From NCBI RefSeq assembly GCF_000214825.1, contig NC_015581.1:1178001-1242000 (forward strand): a stretch of DNA of 64,000 nt, read 5' to 3'. The DNA is from Thiomicrospira cyclica ALM1. Its GTDB lineage: Bacteria; Pseudomonadota; Gammaproteobacteria; Thiomicrospirales; Thiomicrospiraceae. Positions 38,186-46,952 of this stretch are shown piece by piece. Within the stretch, counting starts at the first letter, position 1. Each line of letters begins with the position of its first letter. A program made the position numbers and the translations under genes. Below the pieces are notes generated by a model, which saw nothing but the letters and a program-made list of their open reading frames with translations, searched no databases and had not been told where the DNA came from.

Positions 38186-39715
38186 TTACTTTGAGCTTAA
38201 AAACAACCGGTAACCCGGGTTATCTTGTTCCGAAGTATAGGGGTATTTTAAACAATCCAAATAAGCTTCAAAATCGGCATGATGCTGATCGGGCACTTGC
38301 ACCCCAACCAAAACACGCCCAAAGGCATCACTGTGATTACGATAATGAAATAGACTAATATTCCACTCCACACTCATCCGACTCAAGAAATTGAGTAACG
38401 CGCCAGGGCGTTCGGGAAATTCAAAACGATAGACTTTTTCATCCATCAGTCCAGGTACGCGTCCACCGACTAAATGGCGCAAATGCAATTTTGCCAGCTC
38501 GTTATCCGACATATCTTCCACTTCATAGCCCAGCTCGCGTAAATGCTGAACAAGCTGTTGTTGCTCGGCATAACCACCGGCGGTTCTCACCCCCACAAAG
38601 ACTAGGGCTTCCTGGTCATCTGCGTAACGGTAGTTAAACTCGGTAATCACCCGTTGTGCCCCCAAGTCCTCACAAAAACGCTTGAAGCTGCCCGGCTCTT
38701 CTTTAATTTTGACTGCAAAAATGGCTTCGCGTTTTTCGCCGAGCTCTGTTCGTTCCGCAATGTGATGCAGACGATCGAAATTCATATTGGCGCCACTTAC
38801 AATCGCACCCAAGCTTAAATTAGATACGCCGCGTTGCTGCACAAACTTCTTTAAACCCGCAACTGCTAACGCACCAGCCGGTTCGGAAATAGCGCGAGTA
38901 TCTTCAAACACATCCTTAATCGCCGCACAGATTTCGTCGGTAGTCACCGTAATCATTTCATCGACACAGTGCAGGGCAATTTCAAACGGCTTCTCACCCA
39001 CCTGAGCCACCGCCGCGCCATCGGCAAACAAACCAACCTGGGGTAGTACCACGCGCTCTTTTGCAGCTAAAGCTTGCGTCATAGACGCGGCATCTTCGGC
39101 TTCCACCCCAACAATACGCGTTTTGGGCCAAATTTTCTTCAGCACGGCGGCAATACCAGCAATTAATCCCCCGCCACCGACACACACAAACATCACATCA
39201 AACGGCGTAGGGTGTTGGCGCAAAATTTCTAACGCAATGGTGCCCTGACCGGCAATGACATCTTCATCATCATAAGGGTGAATAAAGGTTAAGCCCTGCT
39301 CACGCATGAGTTGTTTGGCATAAACGGCGGCTTCATCAAAGGCTTCACCGTGTAAAACCACCTCAGCACCGAGGCGTTTCACCGCGTTCACTTTAATTGG
39401 TGGCGTCGTTTGCGGCATCACAATAATGGCCTTAATGCCCATTTTTTTCGCCGATAAAGCCACACCTTGCGCATGGTTACCGGCGGAAGCGGCTATCACG
39501 CCGGCCGCTTTTTGTGCCGGGGTTAGTTTAACCATCTTGGCATAAGCTCCGCGCAACTTGAATGAAAACACCGGCTGTAAATCTTCGCGCTTTAACCAGA
39601 CCTGGTTAAGCAACTTTTGCGACAATAAAGGCGCTAATTCAAGCGGCGTTTCTTCAGCCACATCATACACGGGCACGGTAAGGGCATTTTTAAGCACCTG
39701 TTCAAGCAAAGCCAT
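38186..39715 (-). CDS. ilvA: Threonine ammonia-lyase, biosynthetic
   Basis: Deaminates threonine to 2-oxobutanoate, the first step of isoleucine synthesis. The PLP Lys is in FSFKLRGAY near residue 52, and the Gly-rich PLP phosphate loop is CVGGGGLIAGI near residue 177. The C-terminal ~190 residues are two ACT-like domains that bind isoleucine/valine, as in the long biosynthetic enzyme (509 residues against 514 in E. coli). I chose the ATG at 39715, with GGA upstream; an ATG at 39745 overlaps a minus-strand TATAAT (39749-39744) and is less likely. Confidence 0.94.
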   Translation of the reverse strand: MALLEQVLKNALTVPVYDVAEETPLELAPLLSQKLLNQVWLKREDLQPVFSFKLRGAYAKMVKLTPAQKAAGVIAASAGNHAQGVALSAKKMGIKAIIVMPQTTPPIKVNAVKRLGAEVVLHGEAFDEAAVYAKQLMREQGLTFIHPYDDEDVIAGQGTIALEILRQHPTPFDVMFVCVGGGGLIAGIAAVLKKIWPKTRIVGVEAEDAASMTQALAAKERVVLPQVGLFADGAAVAQVGEKPFEIALHCVDEMITVTTDEICAAIKDVFEDTRAISEPAGALAVAGLKKFVQQRGVSNLSLGAIVSGANMNFDRLHHIAERTELGEKREAIFAVKIKEEPGSFKRFCEDLGAQRVITEFNYRYADDQEALVFVGVRTAGGYAEQQQLVQHLRELGYEVEDMSDNELAKLHLRHLVGGRVPGLMDEKVYRFEFPERPGALLNFLSRMSVEWNISLFHYRNHSDAFGRVLVGVQVPDQHHADFEAYLDCLKYPYTSEQDNPGYRLFLSSK

Positions 39716-39884
39716 AGCGATTCCATCCAACCAAAAAGAAGCCATTATAACAATTCCAACACCGCTAAAAGAATCAATCGCTTACAAAGCCTTGCAACAC
39801 ATCTCAAGACTCTCTCAATAGTCTTGTGGTAAAACTTGGCTAAACTGGTGCACAATTTCAATCAACCAGAGGCTAGATAAGATC

Positions 39885-41975
39885 ATGCGCCCTACTTTAC
39901 TTCACCTAACCATGACCAGTCTATTAGCAACGCCGATGCTGGCACAGGCCAGTGACGCGACCTCTAACAACCCCACCCTACCGGCGATTGCTGTGTCCGG
40001 TCAGCTGGATAACGCTCCCGAACTGCATGAGCTTCTTAATCGCCAAGGCAATAGTGAGACCGGAGCAGTGTTGCGTAACTTTTCTGGCGTCGATGGTCAA
40101 CGCCTAGGCGGTCATGGTTTGGATGTGATTATTCGTGGCCAGGGTCAATCGGCGGTGAATGTCTTAATCGATGGCGGCAAAATTGAAGGCGCCTGCCCTA
40201 ATCGCATGGATCCACCGACCGCCTATACCGAGTTAAGCAGTTTTGATCGGATTGAAGTCATTAAAGGTGTGCGCTCTTTGCAATATGGCGTGGGCGGTAC
40301 AGGTGGCACGGTGATTTTGCATCGTGATCGACCACTATTTGCGCCTGGTCAATCGATTATGGGGGAAGCATTTATCGGTACTGCCAGCAATGGTTTGCGC
40401 GAAAACTATGGCGCTGAAATGACCGCCGGTAATGATCAAGGCTATATTCGTTTGCAAGGCAGTTACAAGGATGCGGAAAACTATCGTGATGGCAATGGAC
40501 ATGAAGTGCGCTCCAGTTACCGCACCACCCAAGGCCATATTGATTTAGGTTGGACGCCAACAGACAACCAACATTTGAAATTGTCACATGAAATTGCCAA
40601 TACCGCTGATGCGTTATTTCAAGGCGCTGGGATGGACGCACCGAAATCTGATGGCACTATGACGCGTTTAAGCTACGAAGCGGACGATTTAGCAGGCCTG
40701 GTTACTGGTATCGAGGTGTCTATTTATCGCTCGGAAGTCGATCATGTGATGAATAACTTTAGCTTGCGCCCGTTGACGGCTCCCTCGAAAATGGAAGTAC
40801 CTTCAACAGTGACCACTCAGGGCGGTAAACTCCGCTTGACCTCGAACTTTGGCCATACCTTCGTTGATTATGGGTTGTTACTGCAATCTATTGAAAAACA
40901 AGCGACCTTGTTTAACAGAGCGACAAATCAATCGCAGTTTTTAATGTGGCCAAATACCATCACCGAACAAAACAGCCTATTTATTGAAGCGAATAGCGCT
41001 CTTTCCAATACTCAAAACCTTATCTATGGCGTGCGTGTGGATCGCGTTCATGCCAAAGCGCGTGATGCGAACAAGGTACCGGATGCTGCTGGATGGCCCG
41101 GCAATCCAACGGCATCGCGAGCTCCTACAAATCTCTACAACGAAGCCTATCAAAATTATTCCGGTGCCACCAGCATTAATGAAACCAACTGGAACGGCCT
41201 GATTCGTTATGAACAAACGCTCAGTTCATCATTGGCTTGGTTTGGCGGCTTGAGCCTGACCACGCGCACCGCTGATGAAACCGAACGCTTTATGGCACGA
41301 ACGGATTGGACCGGTAACCCAGACCTAAACCCCGAGCGTCATGCCCAGCTTGATTTAGGACTTAGCCAAACCACGCAAGCATGGCACTGGTCGGCTAATG
41401 TCTATTACGATCGAGTGACGGATTATATTTTGCGTGACCAGGCTAAAAACCAAGCCAGTGCCAATGCACGACCTGTTATGGTAGATGGCGTTGCTGATAT
41501 AACAGGTATTAACTCAATCTACGTCAACATTGACGCTGAAATCTATGGCGCAGAATTTGATCTTGGCTACCAAGTCAACCAGGCCTGGTTGTTTGGCGGT
41601 TTCCTAGCGTTTACAGAAGGACGCAACCTCACCGATGGTCGTAATCTGAGCCACATGGCACCGCTTAATGGGCAAGTGTTTGGTGAATATTCACGTGATC
41701 AAGGCTATGCCGGCTTACGGATTAACTTTGCCACACAGCAAAGCCAAGTCAATACCGAGTTTAATGAACGTGAAACTCCAGCTTGGAGCAGCGTTGATCT
41801 TTACGGCGGTTATCAAATCAATAAAACCTTTAGCCTTGAAGCCGGTGTTGATAATCTGTTCGACAAAGCCTACTTTAATCATATCAACCGTAACGACCCT
41901 ACAACTGGACAAATCCTAGCTAAGATTAATGAACCCGGTCGCAACCTTTGGGCGAAAGTAACCGCACACTTTTAA
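39885..41975 (+). CDS. TonB-dependent copper receptor, OprC/NosA family
   Basis: A 696-residue outer-membrane receptor with signal peptide (cleavage near residue 22), plug domain and 22-strand barrel ending in aromatic F. GHGLDVIIRGQGQSAVNVLIDGG and CPNRMDPPTAY are characteristic of the copper-receptor family. The copper site described for Pseudomonas OprC, CxxxM plus HxM, is complete: Cys104/Met108 and His287/Met289. The next two genes encode Sco and PCuAC copper chaperones, which supports copper as the ligand. An inverted repeat AAGACT/AGTCTT (39805-39824) lies upstream. A CAGGCCTG palindrome follows its stop directly. Confidence 0.88.
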   Translation: MRPTLLHLTMTSLLATPMLAQASDATSNNPTLPAIAVSGQLDNAPELHELLNRQGNSETGAVLRNFSGVDGQRLGGHGLDVIIRGQGQSAVNVLIDGGKIEGACPNRMDPPTAYTELSSFDRIEVIKGVRSLQYGVGGTGGTVILHRDRPLFAPGQSIMGEAFIGTASNGLRENYGAEMTAGNDQGYIRLQGSYKDAENYRDGNGHEVRSSYRTTQGHIDLGWTPTDNQHLKLSHEIANTADALFQGAGMDAPKSDGTMTRLSYEADDLAGLVTGIEVSIYRSEVDHVMNNFSLRPLTAPSKMEVPSTVTTQGGKLRLTSNFGHTFVDYGLLLQSIEKQATLFNRATNQSQFLMWPNTITEQNSLFIEANSALSNTQNLIYGVRVDRVHAKARDANKVPDAAGWPGNPTASRAPTNLYNEAYQNYSGATSINETNWNGLIRYEQTLSSSLAWFGGLSLTTRTADETERFMARTDWTGNPDLNPERHAQLDLGLSQTTQAWHWSANVYYDRVTDYILRDQAKNQASANARPVMVDGVADITGINSIYVNIDAEIYGAEFDLGYQVNQAWLFGGFLAFTEGRNLTDGRNLSHMAPLNGQVFGEYSRDQGYAGLRINFATQQSQVNTEFNERETPAWSSVDLYGGYQINKTFSLEAGVDNLFDKAYFNHINRNDPTTGQILAKINEPGRNLWAKVTAHF

Positions 41976-42055
41976 CCAGGCCTGCTAACGAAAATCGGCA
42001 ACAAAATTCGGTAGAATAACCTCATCCTATTATTTGACGAGCGGAGATCAAACAG

Positions 42056-42673
42056 ATGCAACAACCAAAAATCAACAAAGCTTTTTTATTGCTACTATTG
42101 GCATTCGGGGTGTTTTTAGCCGGCAGTTATGCCCTTATTTATACCCTGGAGCCAAAATCAACCCATCCAAGTGCGCAAAGCGTTAGCATGACCGCACCCA
42201 CCGGCGGTGATTTTACCTTGCAATCCGATCAAGGCCCCGTGTCGTTGCGCGATTTTGAAGGGCAGTTGGTGCTAGCCTATTTTGGTTATACTTTTTGCCC
42301 TGATATCTGCCCCACTAACCTGGGTGAGTTATCACTGGCCTATCGCCAACTAACCCCTGAGCAACAACAACAGGTGCAAATTCTATTTATTTCGGTTGAT
42401 CCGGAACGCGATACTCCGGAGCGACTGCGTCAATATGTCGATTACTTTGCCGCCGATATGATTGGGGCAACTGCAGATGCCGCAACGATTGCGGAGGTCG
42501 CCCAACGCTATGGGGCGGTGTATGTGAAAATCGATGATGGCAGTGAAAACTATGCGGTCGATCATTCTGCCTTTACCTATGTCATTGATCGTAAAGGACG
42601 TTTGCAAACGCAACTGCCGCATGCCGCTGGTGTCGATTTTTACCGTGACACCATGCAAAATTACTTAAATTAA
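42056..42673 (+). CDS. Sco1/SenC/PrrC-type copper chaperone
   Basis: A thioredoxin-fold protein anchored by one N-terminal helix (residues ~8-30) and facing the periplasm. The copper ligands are Cys81 and Cys85 in TFCPDICPTNL and His170 in AVDHSAFTYVID. Sco proteins deliver copper to, or reduce, the CuA or CuB site of cytochrome oxidases. It lies between the copper receptor and the PCuAC gene, so the three probably form one copper-supply operon; no oxidase genes are in the window. Confidence 0.93.
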   Translation: MQQPKINKAFLLLLLAFGVFLAGSYALIYTLEPKSTHPSAQSVSMTAPTGGDFTLQSDQGPVSLRDFEGQLVLAYFGYTFCPDICPTNLGELSLAYRQLTPEQQQQVQILFISVDPERDTPERLRQYVDYFAADMIGATADAATIAEVAQRYGAVYVKIDDGSENYAVDHSAFTYVIDRKGRLQTQLPHAAGVDFYRDTMQNYLN

Positions 42674-42709
42674 TCCAACGACTCTCACAAACAAACAAGG
42701 AATCTCGCG

Positions 42710-43225
42710 ATGAAAAAAACCTTATCTACCACCGTTATGGGACTAGCAGGCCTGCTGATGTTCGGCAGTTTTTCGGTGATGGCTAATCAAGCGGTCAACC
42801 TTGAAATCGATAATCCCTATGTGCGCGAAATGCCGCCGATGGCTCCGGCGACTGGCGCCTTTATGACCCTGCTCAACACCGGTGATGCCACAATTGCGGT
42901 GGTACGCGCCCAATCAGATGCCGCCAATACTGTTGAGCTACATACCCATATTAATGATAATGGTGTGATGCGGATGCGTGAAATCCCCGAGATTGTGATC
43001 GAGCCTATGGGGCAAACCGAGCTTAAGCCAGGTGGCTTGCACGTGATGCTGATTGGCCCAACCCGCGCGCTAAAAGAAGGCGACTTAGTTGACATTACGC
43101 TGATTATGGCCGATGGCAGTGAAAAATCACTGCAAGCTCCGGTGCGCAAAATCATGGGTATGGGACACGGCATGGGACAAGGTCAAGGTCAAGGTCAGGG
43201 ACACGGCCACCGTCATCACCACTAA
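42710..43225 (+). CDS. PCuAC-type periplasmic copper chaperone with His-rich tail
   Basis: A signal peptide (~1-25) and a ~120-residue cupredoxin-like domain. The family motif H-x10-M-x21-H-x-M is exact: His78, Met89, His111, Met113. PCuAC proteins carry Cu(I)/Cu(II) to cytochrome oxidase with Sco. The last ~22 residues form a Met/Gly/Gln/His tail (GHGMGQGQGQGQGHGHRHHH), likely a second metal-binding site; it contains a short GGTCAA-type tandem repeat in the DNA. A CAGGCCTG palindrome encodes AGL in its signal peptide. Confidence 0.93.
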   Translation: MKKTLSTTVMGLAGLLMFGSFSVMANQAVNLEIDNPYVREMPPMAPATGAFMTLLNTGDATIAVVRAQSDAANTVELHTHINDNGVMRMREIPEIVIEPMGQTELKPGGLHVMLIGPTRALKEGDLVDITLIMADGSEKSLQAPVRKIMGMGHGMGQGQGQGQGHGHRHHH

Positions 43226-43228
43226 TCC

Positions 43229-43552
43229 TTAGTTTGACAGATTAACCAACTGCACCACTTCAAAAGCAGGCTCTTCATAAGGATGCGCCTGCTTTAAGGC
43301 TGCCAAAACTCCGTGCAAATCTTGTTTTGCAACCAAGGTTTCCAATCGATACTCAGCGACTCTTTCTACCGCATCCAGCTCACCAATAAACGGCTGACTG
43401 CCCGCCAAAGGACGAAATTGTCCTTCTCCAAGTACCTGCCAACTACACGCATCGTAATGGCCTAAACGACCGGCACCGGCACTAAAAATAGCCTGTTTGA
43501 CCGCTTCTATCGCCTCTTTTGGTACAAAAACCACTAACTTATAGTCAGACAC
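43229..43552 (-). CDS. NIF3-like/YqfO insert-domain protein (COG3323 type)
   Basis: A 107-residue PII/CutA-like alpha/beta protein resembling the domain inserted in the NIF3-family YqfO, here as a stand-alone gene. Characteristic segments are YKLVVFVPKEAIEAVKQAIFSAGAG, GHYDACSWQ, GEGQFRPL and AHPYEEPAFEV. Function is unknown; a metal or nucleotide-sensing role has been guessed from the fold. It is convergent to the PCuAC gene with only 3 bases between. Confidence 0.82.
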   Translation of the reverse strand: MSDYKLVVFVPKEAIEAVKQAIFSAGAGRLGHYDACSWQVLGEGQFRPLAGSQPFIGELDAVERVAEYRLETLVAKQDLHGVLAALKQAHPYEEPAFEVVQLVNLSN

Positions 43553-43610
43553 CTTTTTCCCTCCTCAAATTTTCTCTACAATAGGGCAAGCTTAAATGAA
43601 AGGAAAGCCT

Positions 43611-43907
43611 ATGACCTTATCACCCATGATAAAACTGTTTGTCGCCTACATAATTATTGTCGCGCTTGCTATGGCGTCCTACTTTACCGGCGTGGTCTAT
43701 TATGCCAACTTAGCTGGTTTTATTGGTGCCATGGGTATTATGTATTTATTCTTTAAGGATCGCCCCGAAGAGTGGACAGAGGATTCTCCAGAGGCGTTAG
43801 AAGACAAAAAATGGCGGAAGATGTGGTATGTGGTACTTGGATTTGGCATCTTCTTCAGCTTGATTTTTGGAAGTTTATGGAACCACCAAATGGGTGGAAT
43901 GGCCTAA
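43611..43907 (+). CDS. Small membrane protein of unknown function
   Basis: 98 residues with helices at about 5-25, 32-47 and 72-92 and a charged cytoplasmic segment between (DRPEEWTEDSPEALEDKKWRK). No family recognised. GGAAAG precedes the ATG at 43611 and favours it over the ATG 15 bases upstream. A TACAAT at 43577-43582 is a possible -10. Confidence 0.65.
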   Translation: MTLSPMIKLFVAYIIIVALAMASYFTGVVYYANLAGFIGAMGIMYLFFKDRPEEWTEDSPEALEDKKWRKMWYVVLGFGIFFSLIFGSLWNHQMGGMA

Positions 43908-44029
43908 TTAGAGACTTACTGCTACTTCTTAGGAATATTAGTAATCCCTAATAAATAGTCATCGCTTTTAACCGCTAAATCCGTTAGAATAGTAGGGTTA
44001 TCATTTCATGACTTATAAAGGAGTATTAC

Positions 44030-44245
44030 ATGAATATCGAACGTATCGTTTTATTGGTGGCAGGTAGCATGGTATTAATTAGCTTATTGTTAGGCTTAAT
44101 GTTTCACCCTTATTGGTTCTTTTTAACCGCCTTTGTAGGCGCCAACCTTATTTTCTCTAGCCTAACGGGTTTTTGCCCAATGGTATTAATCTTAAGAAAA
44201 CTAGGTCTAAAGCACGGCTCGCCTTTTACCAAGCGCGAAGTGTAA
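44030..44245 (+). CDS. DUF2892 / YgaP-like inner membrane protein
   Basis: 71 residues: MNIERIVLLVAGSMVLISLLL, a second helix, then FVGANLIFSSLTGFCPMVLILRKLG, which is the typical DUF2892 pattern seen as the membrane part of YgaP rhodanese. The Cys-Pro in GFCP is conserved in the family. Here no rhodanese domain is attached. AAGGAG is well placed; TAGAAT at 43985-43990 may be its -10. Confidence 0.85.
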   Translation: MNIERIVLLVAGSMVLISLLLGLMFHPYWFFLTAFVGANLIFSSLTGFCPMVLILRKLGLKHGSPFTKREV

Positions 44246-44272
44246 GTACCAAGTAATACAGGCAATCGCTAA

Positions 44273-46261
44273 CTAATCTTGGTTAGCGATACTCTCTAAC
44301 AAGGCTTCTAGTTCCTCCTGGCAATCTAGCCAAGCTACTTCCACCTCATGCAGCTCACGTTGCACGCTACCCTGCTGTTGTAACAGCGCCGCAATATCAA
44401 CCGATTTTTGACTATCCTCGTAAAGCGAAGGATCGGCTAATTGCTGGTTCAGGTCAGCCAATCTCTCAGTTAAGAAAGTCATTTGCTGATCTAACTTTTG
44501 AAGTTGCTTAGTCAGCGGCTGGGTCAATTTTTGTTGTTGTTGACGCAGTGCAGCGGCTTCTTGCCGCTGTTCTTTTTTATTCTTTTGCGCAGCTGGCGAA
44601 TTATCCGCCTGCACGACCAGCTTCTCTTGTTTTTGATGTTGTTTTTGCTGCTTAAGCAAGGCTAAACGCTGTTGCAAATAAGCGTCTAAATCGCCATAAA
44701 ACAAGGTTACTTGCTGCTTATGTACCCACCAATATTGATCCACCAGGCCTGCTAAGAGCAATTGATCGTGTGACACCATAATCAGCGCGCCATTAAAGTC
44801 TTGTAAGGCATGCTCTAAGGCATCGCGACTGTCCATATCCAAATGGTTGGTTGGCTCATCCAAGATAATAAGGTGAGGTTGCTCATAAACAATAAAAGCC
44901 AAGCACAATCGTGCTTTCTCGCCGCCTGAAAAACAATCGATGGTTTGCCCTGCCATCTCTTGACCAAAACCAAAACCGCCAATAAAATCTCGCGCCTGCT
45001 GCTCGGTTAAATCCGCAAAACGGCGCAACATGGCTTGAATGGGAGTGTCATCAGGTTCTAGAGTTTCAATCTGATGCTGGGCAAAGTAGCCTATTTTTAG
45101 CCCTTTCGCACGCAATACTTTGCCGCTATCCGGTCTTAGCTCACCGACCAGCAATTTGATAAAGGTTGATTTACCACTGCCATTAATACCGACTAAACCA
45201 ATCCGATCACCCGCCCGCAGAGTTTGAGATACATCGACAAACTGTGGCGGACTATCTGGATAACTAAAAGCCAGTTTTTCAAACTGCACCATCGGATCTG
45301 GACAATAGTCAGGGCTAGTAAAACTGAACTGAATGGGATTGAGTGCTTGTAATGGTGCAATTTCGTCCATACGCGCCAAAGCTTTAACCCGGCTTTGCGC
45401 CTGCTTAGCCTTACTCGCCTTGGCCTTAAAACGGGCGATAAAACTTTTAAGTTGTTGCATTTTTTGCTTTTGCTTATCGGCCAACGCCTGTTGCTGCATG
45501 ATCGCTGCCGCGCGCTGGCGTTCATAGGCCGCAAAATTGCCTTTGTAAGTGGTTAAACTTTGCTGGTCAATCACCAGAATATGATCGACAACTTGATCTA
45601 AAAAATGCCGGTCATGCGAAATAACCAATAAGGCACCGCTGTAACTGGCCAACCATTGCTCCAACCAAGCAACCGCTTCCACATCTAAATGGTTAGTGGG
45701 TTCGTCTAATAACAATAAATCGGCCGGCTGCATTAAGGCTCGAGCCAGTTTTAACCGCACCCGCCATCCACCCGAAAAATGCGGTGCTAATTTGGTAAAG
45801 TCGCTTTCGTTAAAGCCTAGCCCCATTAACAACTGTTTCGCTTTGGCCGGCACTTGATAGGCTTGAATCCGATCTAAATTATCATGCAGGCTGATTAAGC
45901 GTTGCTCGGCATCATGACGTTGGCTTGCGCTAATATCCGCTTGACTTAGCAACTGTTCGCAAGCCTGCTGCTGAGCGGATAAATGGGCATATTCACTATC
46001 GCCGCTCATCACAAAATCCAGCGCCGCGATATCGGGCAAATCATCCTGTTGATCAACATAACCTAAACGCCACTCAGCGGGATAACGAAACTGACCCGCA
46101 TCAAAATGACTTTGCCCGAGTAAAACCCGAAACAAGCTCGATTTACCCACGCCATTGCGACCGACCACACCCATTTTTTGTCCTGGATGGAGGGTCATCG
46201 AACCCTGATCTAATAGGCACTTAGTACCGGCAAACAGTTGGACTTTTTCAAGCGTTAGCAT
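44273..46261 (-). CDS. ABC-F family ATPase, YheS/Uup type
   Basis: A cytoplasmic duplicated ATPase without membrane part, related to ribosome-associated ABC-F factors. Walker A GRNGVGKSSLF near residue 34 and GINGSGKSTF near residue 342; signature FSGGWRVRLKLARAL and FSGGEKARLCLAF; both Walker B segments end DEPTNHLD. The C-terminal ~120 residues are a Gln/Lys-rich coiled coil. At 662 residues it is nearest YheS (637) in length. The ATG at 46261 overlaps the lolD end by 14 bases; the frame could run to 46297. Confidence 0.88.
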   Translation of the reverse strand: MLTLEKVQLFAGTKCLLDQGSMTLHPGQKMGVVGRNGVGKSSLFRVLLGQSHFDAGQFRYPAEWRLGYVDQQDDLPDIAALDFVMSGDSEYAHLSAQQQACEQLLSQADISASQRHDAEQRLISLHDNLDRIQAYQVPAKAKQLLMGLGFNESDFTKLAPHFSGGWRVRLKLARALMQPADLLLLDEPTNHLDVEAVAWLEQWLASYSGALLVISHDRHFLDQVVDHILVIDQQSLTTYKGNFAAYERQRAAAIMQQQALADKQKQKMQQLKSFIARFKAKASKAKQAQSRVKALARMDEIAPLQALNPIQFSFTSPDYCPDPMVQFEKLAFSYPDSPPQFVDVSQTLRAGDRIGLVGINGSGKSTFIKLLVGELRPDSGKVLRAKGLKIGYFAQHQIETLEPDDTPIQAMLRRFADLTEQQARDFIGGFGFGQEMAGQTIDCFSGGEKARLCLAFIVYEQPHLIILDEPTNHLDMDSRDALEHALQDFNGALIMVSHDQLLLAGLVDQYWWVHKQQVTLFYGDLDAYLQQRLALLKQQKQHQKQEKLVVQADNSPAAQKNKKEQRQEAAALRQQQQKLTQPLTKQLQKLDQQMTFLTERLADLNQQLADPSLYEDSQKSVDIAALLQQQGSVQRELHEVEVAWLDCQEELEALLESIANQD

Positions 46262-46952
46262 CGTTATCCCGCTGAATTTGACCATCGACCAGTTCAATTT
46301 TGTTGCCTAATTGCTTGGCCAACTGCAAATCATGGGTTACCACCAACAATGCGGTATTAAACTGTTCGTTGAGATTGAGCATTAAGGCTAAAACCTGTTC
46401 TGCCGATTTTGAATCCAGATTGCCGGTGGGTTCATCGGCCAAAATACACGCCGGTTCAGTGATTAAGGCTCGTGCAATCGCCACACGTTGACGCTCGCCG
46501 CCCGACAATTCACTCGGTTTATGATCGGCTCGTGCGGCTAAACCGACCGCTGCCAGCAACTCCTGGGCTTTGTGTTGCGCTTGTTTGGCGGGCACACGCG
46601 CAATGCGTAGCGGCAGCATCACGTTTTCTAACGCGGTTAACTCAGCCAACAAATAGTGAAACTGATACACAAAGCCGAGATGTTGATTACGAAGTTGGCT
46701 GCGCTGGGCTTCCGATAAACTGGCAAAGGCTTGACCCTGTAAAAAAACCTCACCTTCAGAAGGTTGCGCCAGGCCTGCTAACAGATGCAATAAGGTACTT
46801 TTGCCAGAGCCAGATGCGCCAACAATCGCCAGACGTTCACCGGCATGGAGGGAAAAATTAATATCATGGAGCACCGGCGTAGCAAGCAATCCCTCTTGAA
46901 AAACTTGGCTCAGACCTTGCGCTTGTAGAATGACAGAATCGGACTTACTCAT
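46248..46952 (-). CDS. lolD: Lipoprotein-releasing system ATPase LolD
   Basis: Powers release of outer-membrane lipoproteins to LolA. Walker A GASGSGKSTLLHLLAGLA near residue 41, signature LSGGERQRVAIARAL near residue 148, Walker B CILADEPTGNLD. FVYQFHYLLAELTALENVM is typical of LolD. Its ATG overlaps the lolC stop by 8 bases. Confidence 0.94.
   Translation of the reverse strand: MSKSDSVILQAQGLSQVFQEGLLATPVLHDINFSLHAGERLAIVGASGSGKSTLLHLLAGLAQPSEGEVFLQGQAFASLSEAQRSQLRNQHLGFVYQFHYLLAELTALENVMLPLRIARVPAKQAQHKAQELLAAVGLAARADHKPSELSGGERQRVAIARALITEPACILADEPTGNLDSKSAEQVLALMLNLNEQFNTALLVVTHDLQLAKQLGNKIELVDGQIQRDNDANA

Noticed and set aside
43160-43210. GGTCAA tandem repeat as a mobile or regulatory repeat
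   Set aside because: It is short, in frame and simply encodes the GQ stretch of the PCuAC tail.
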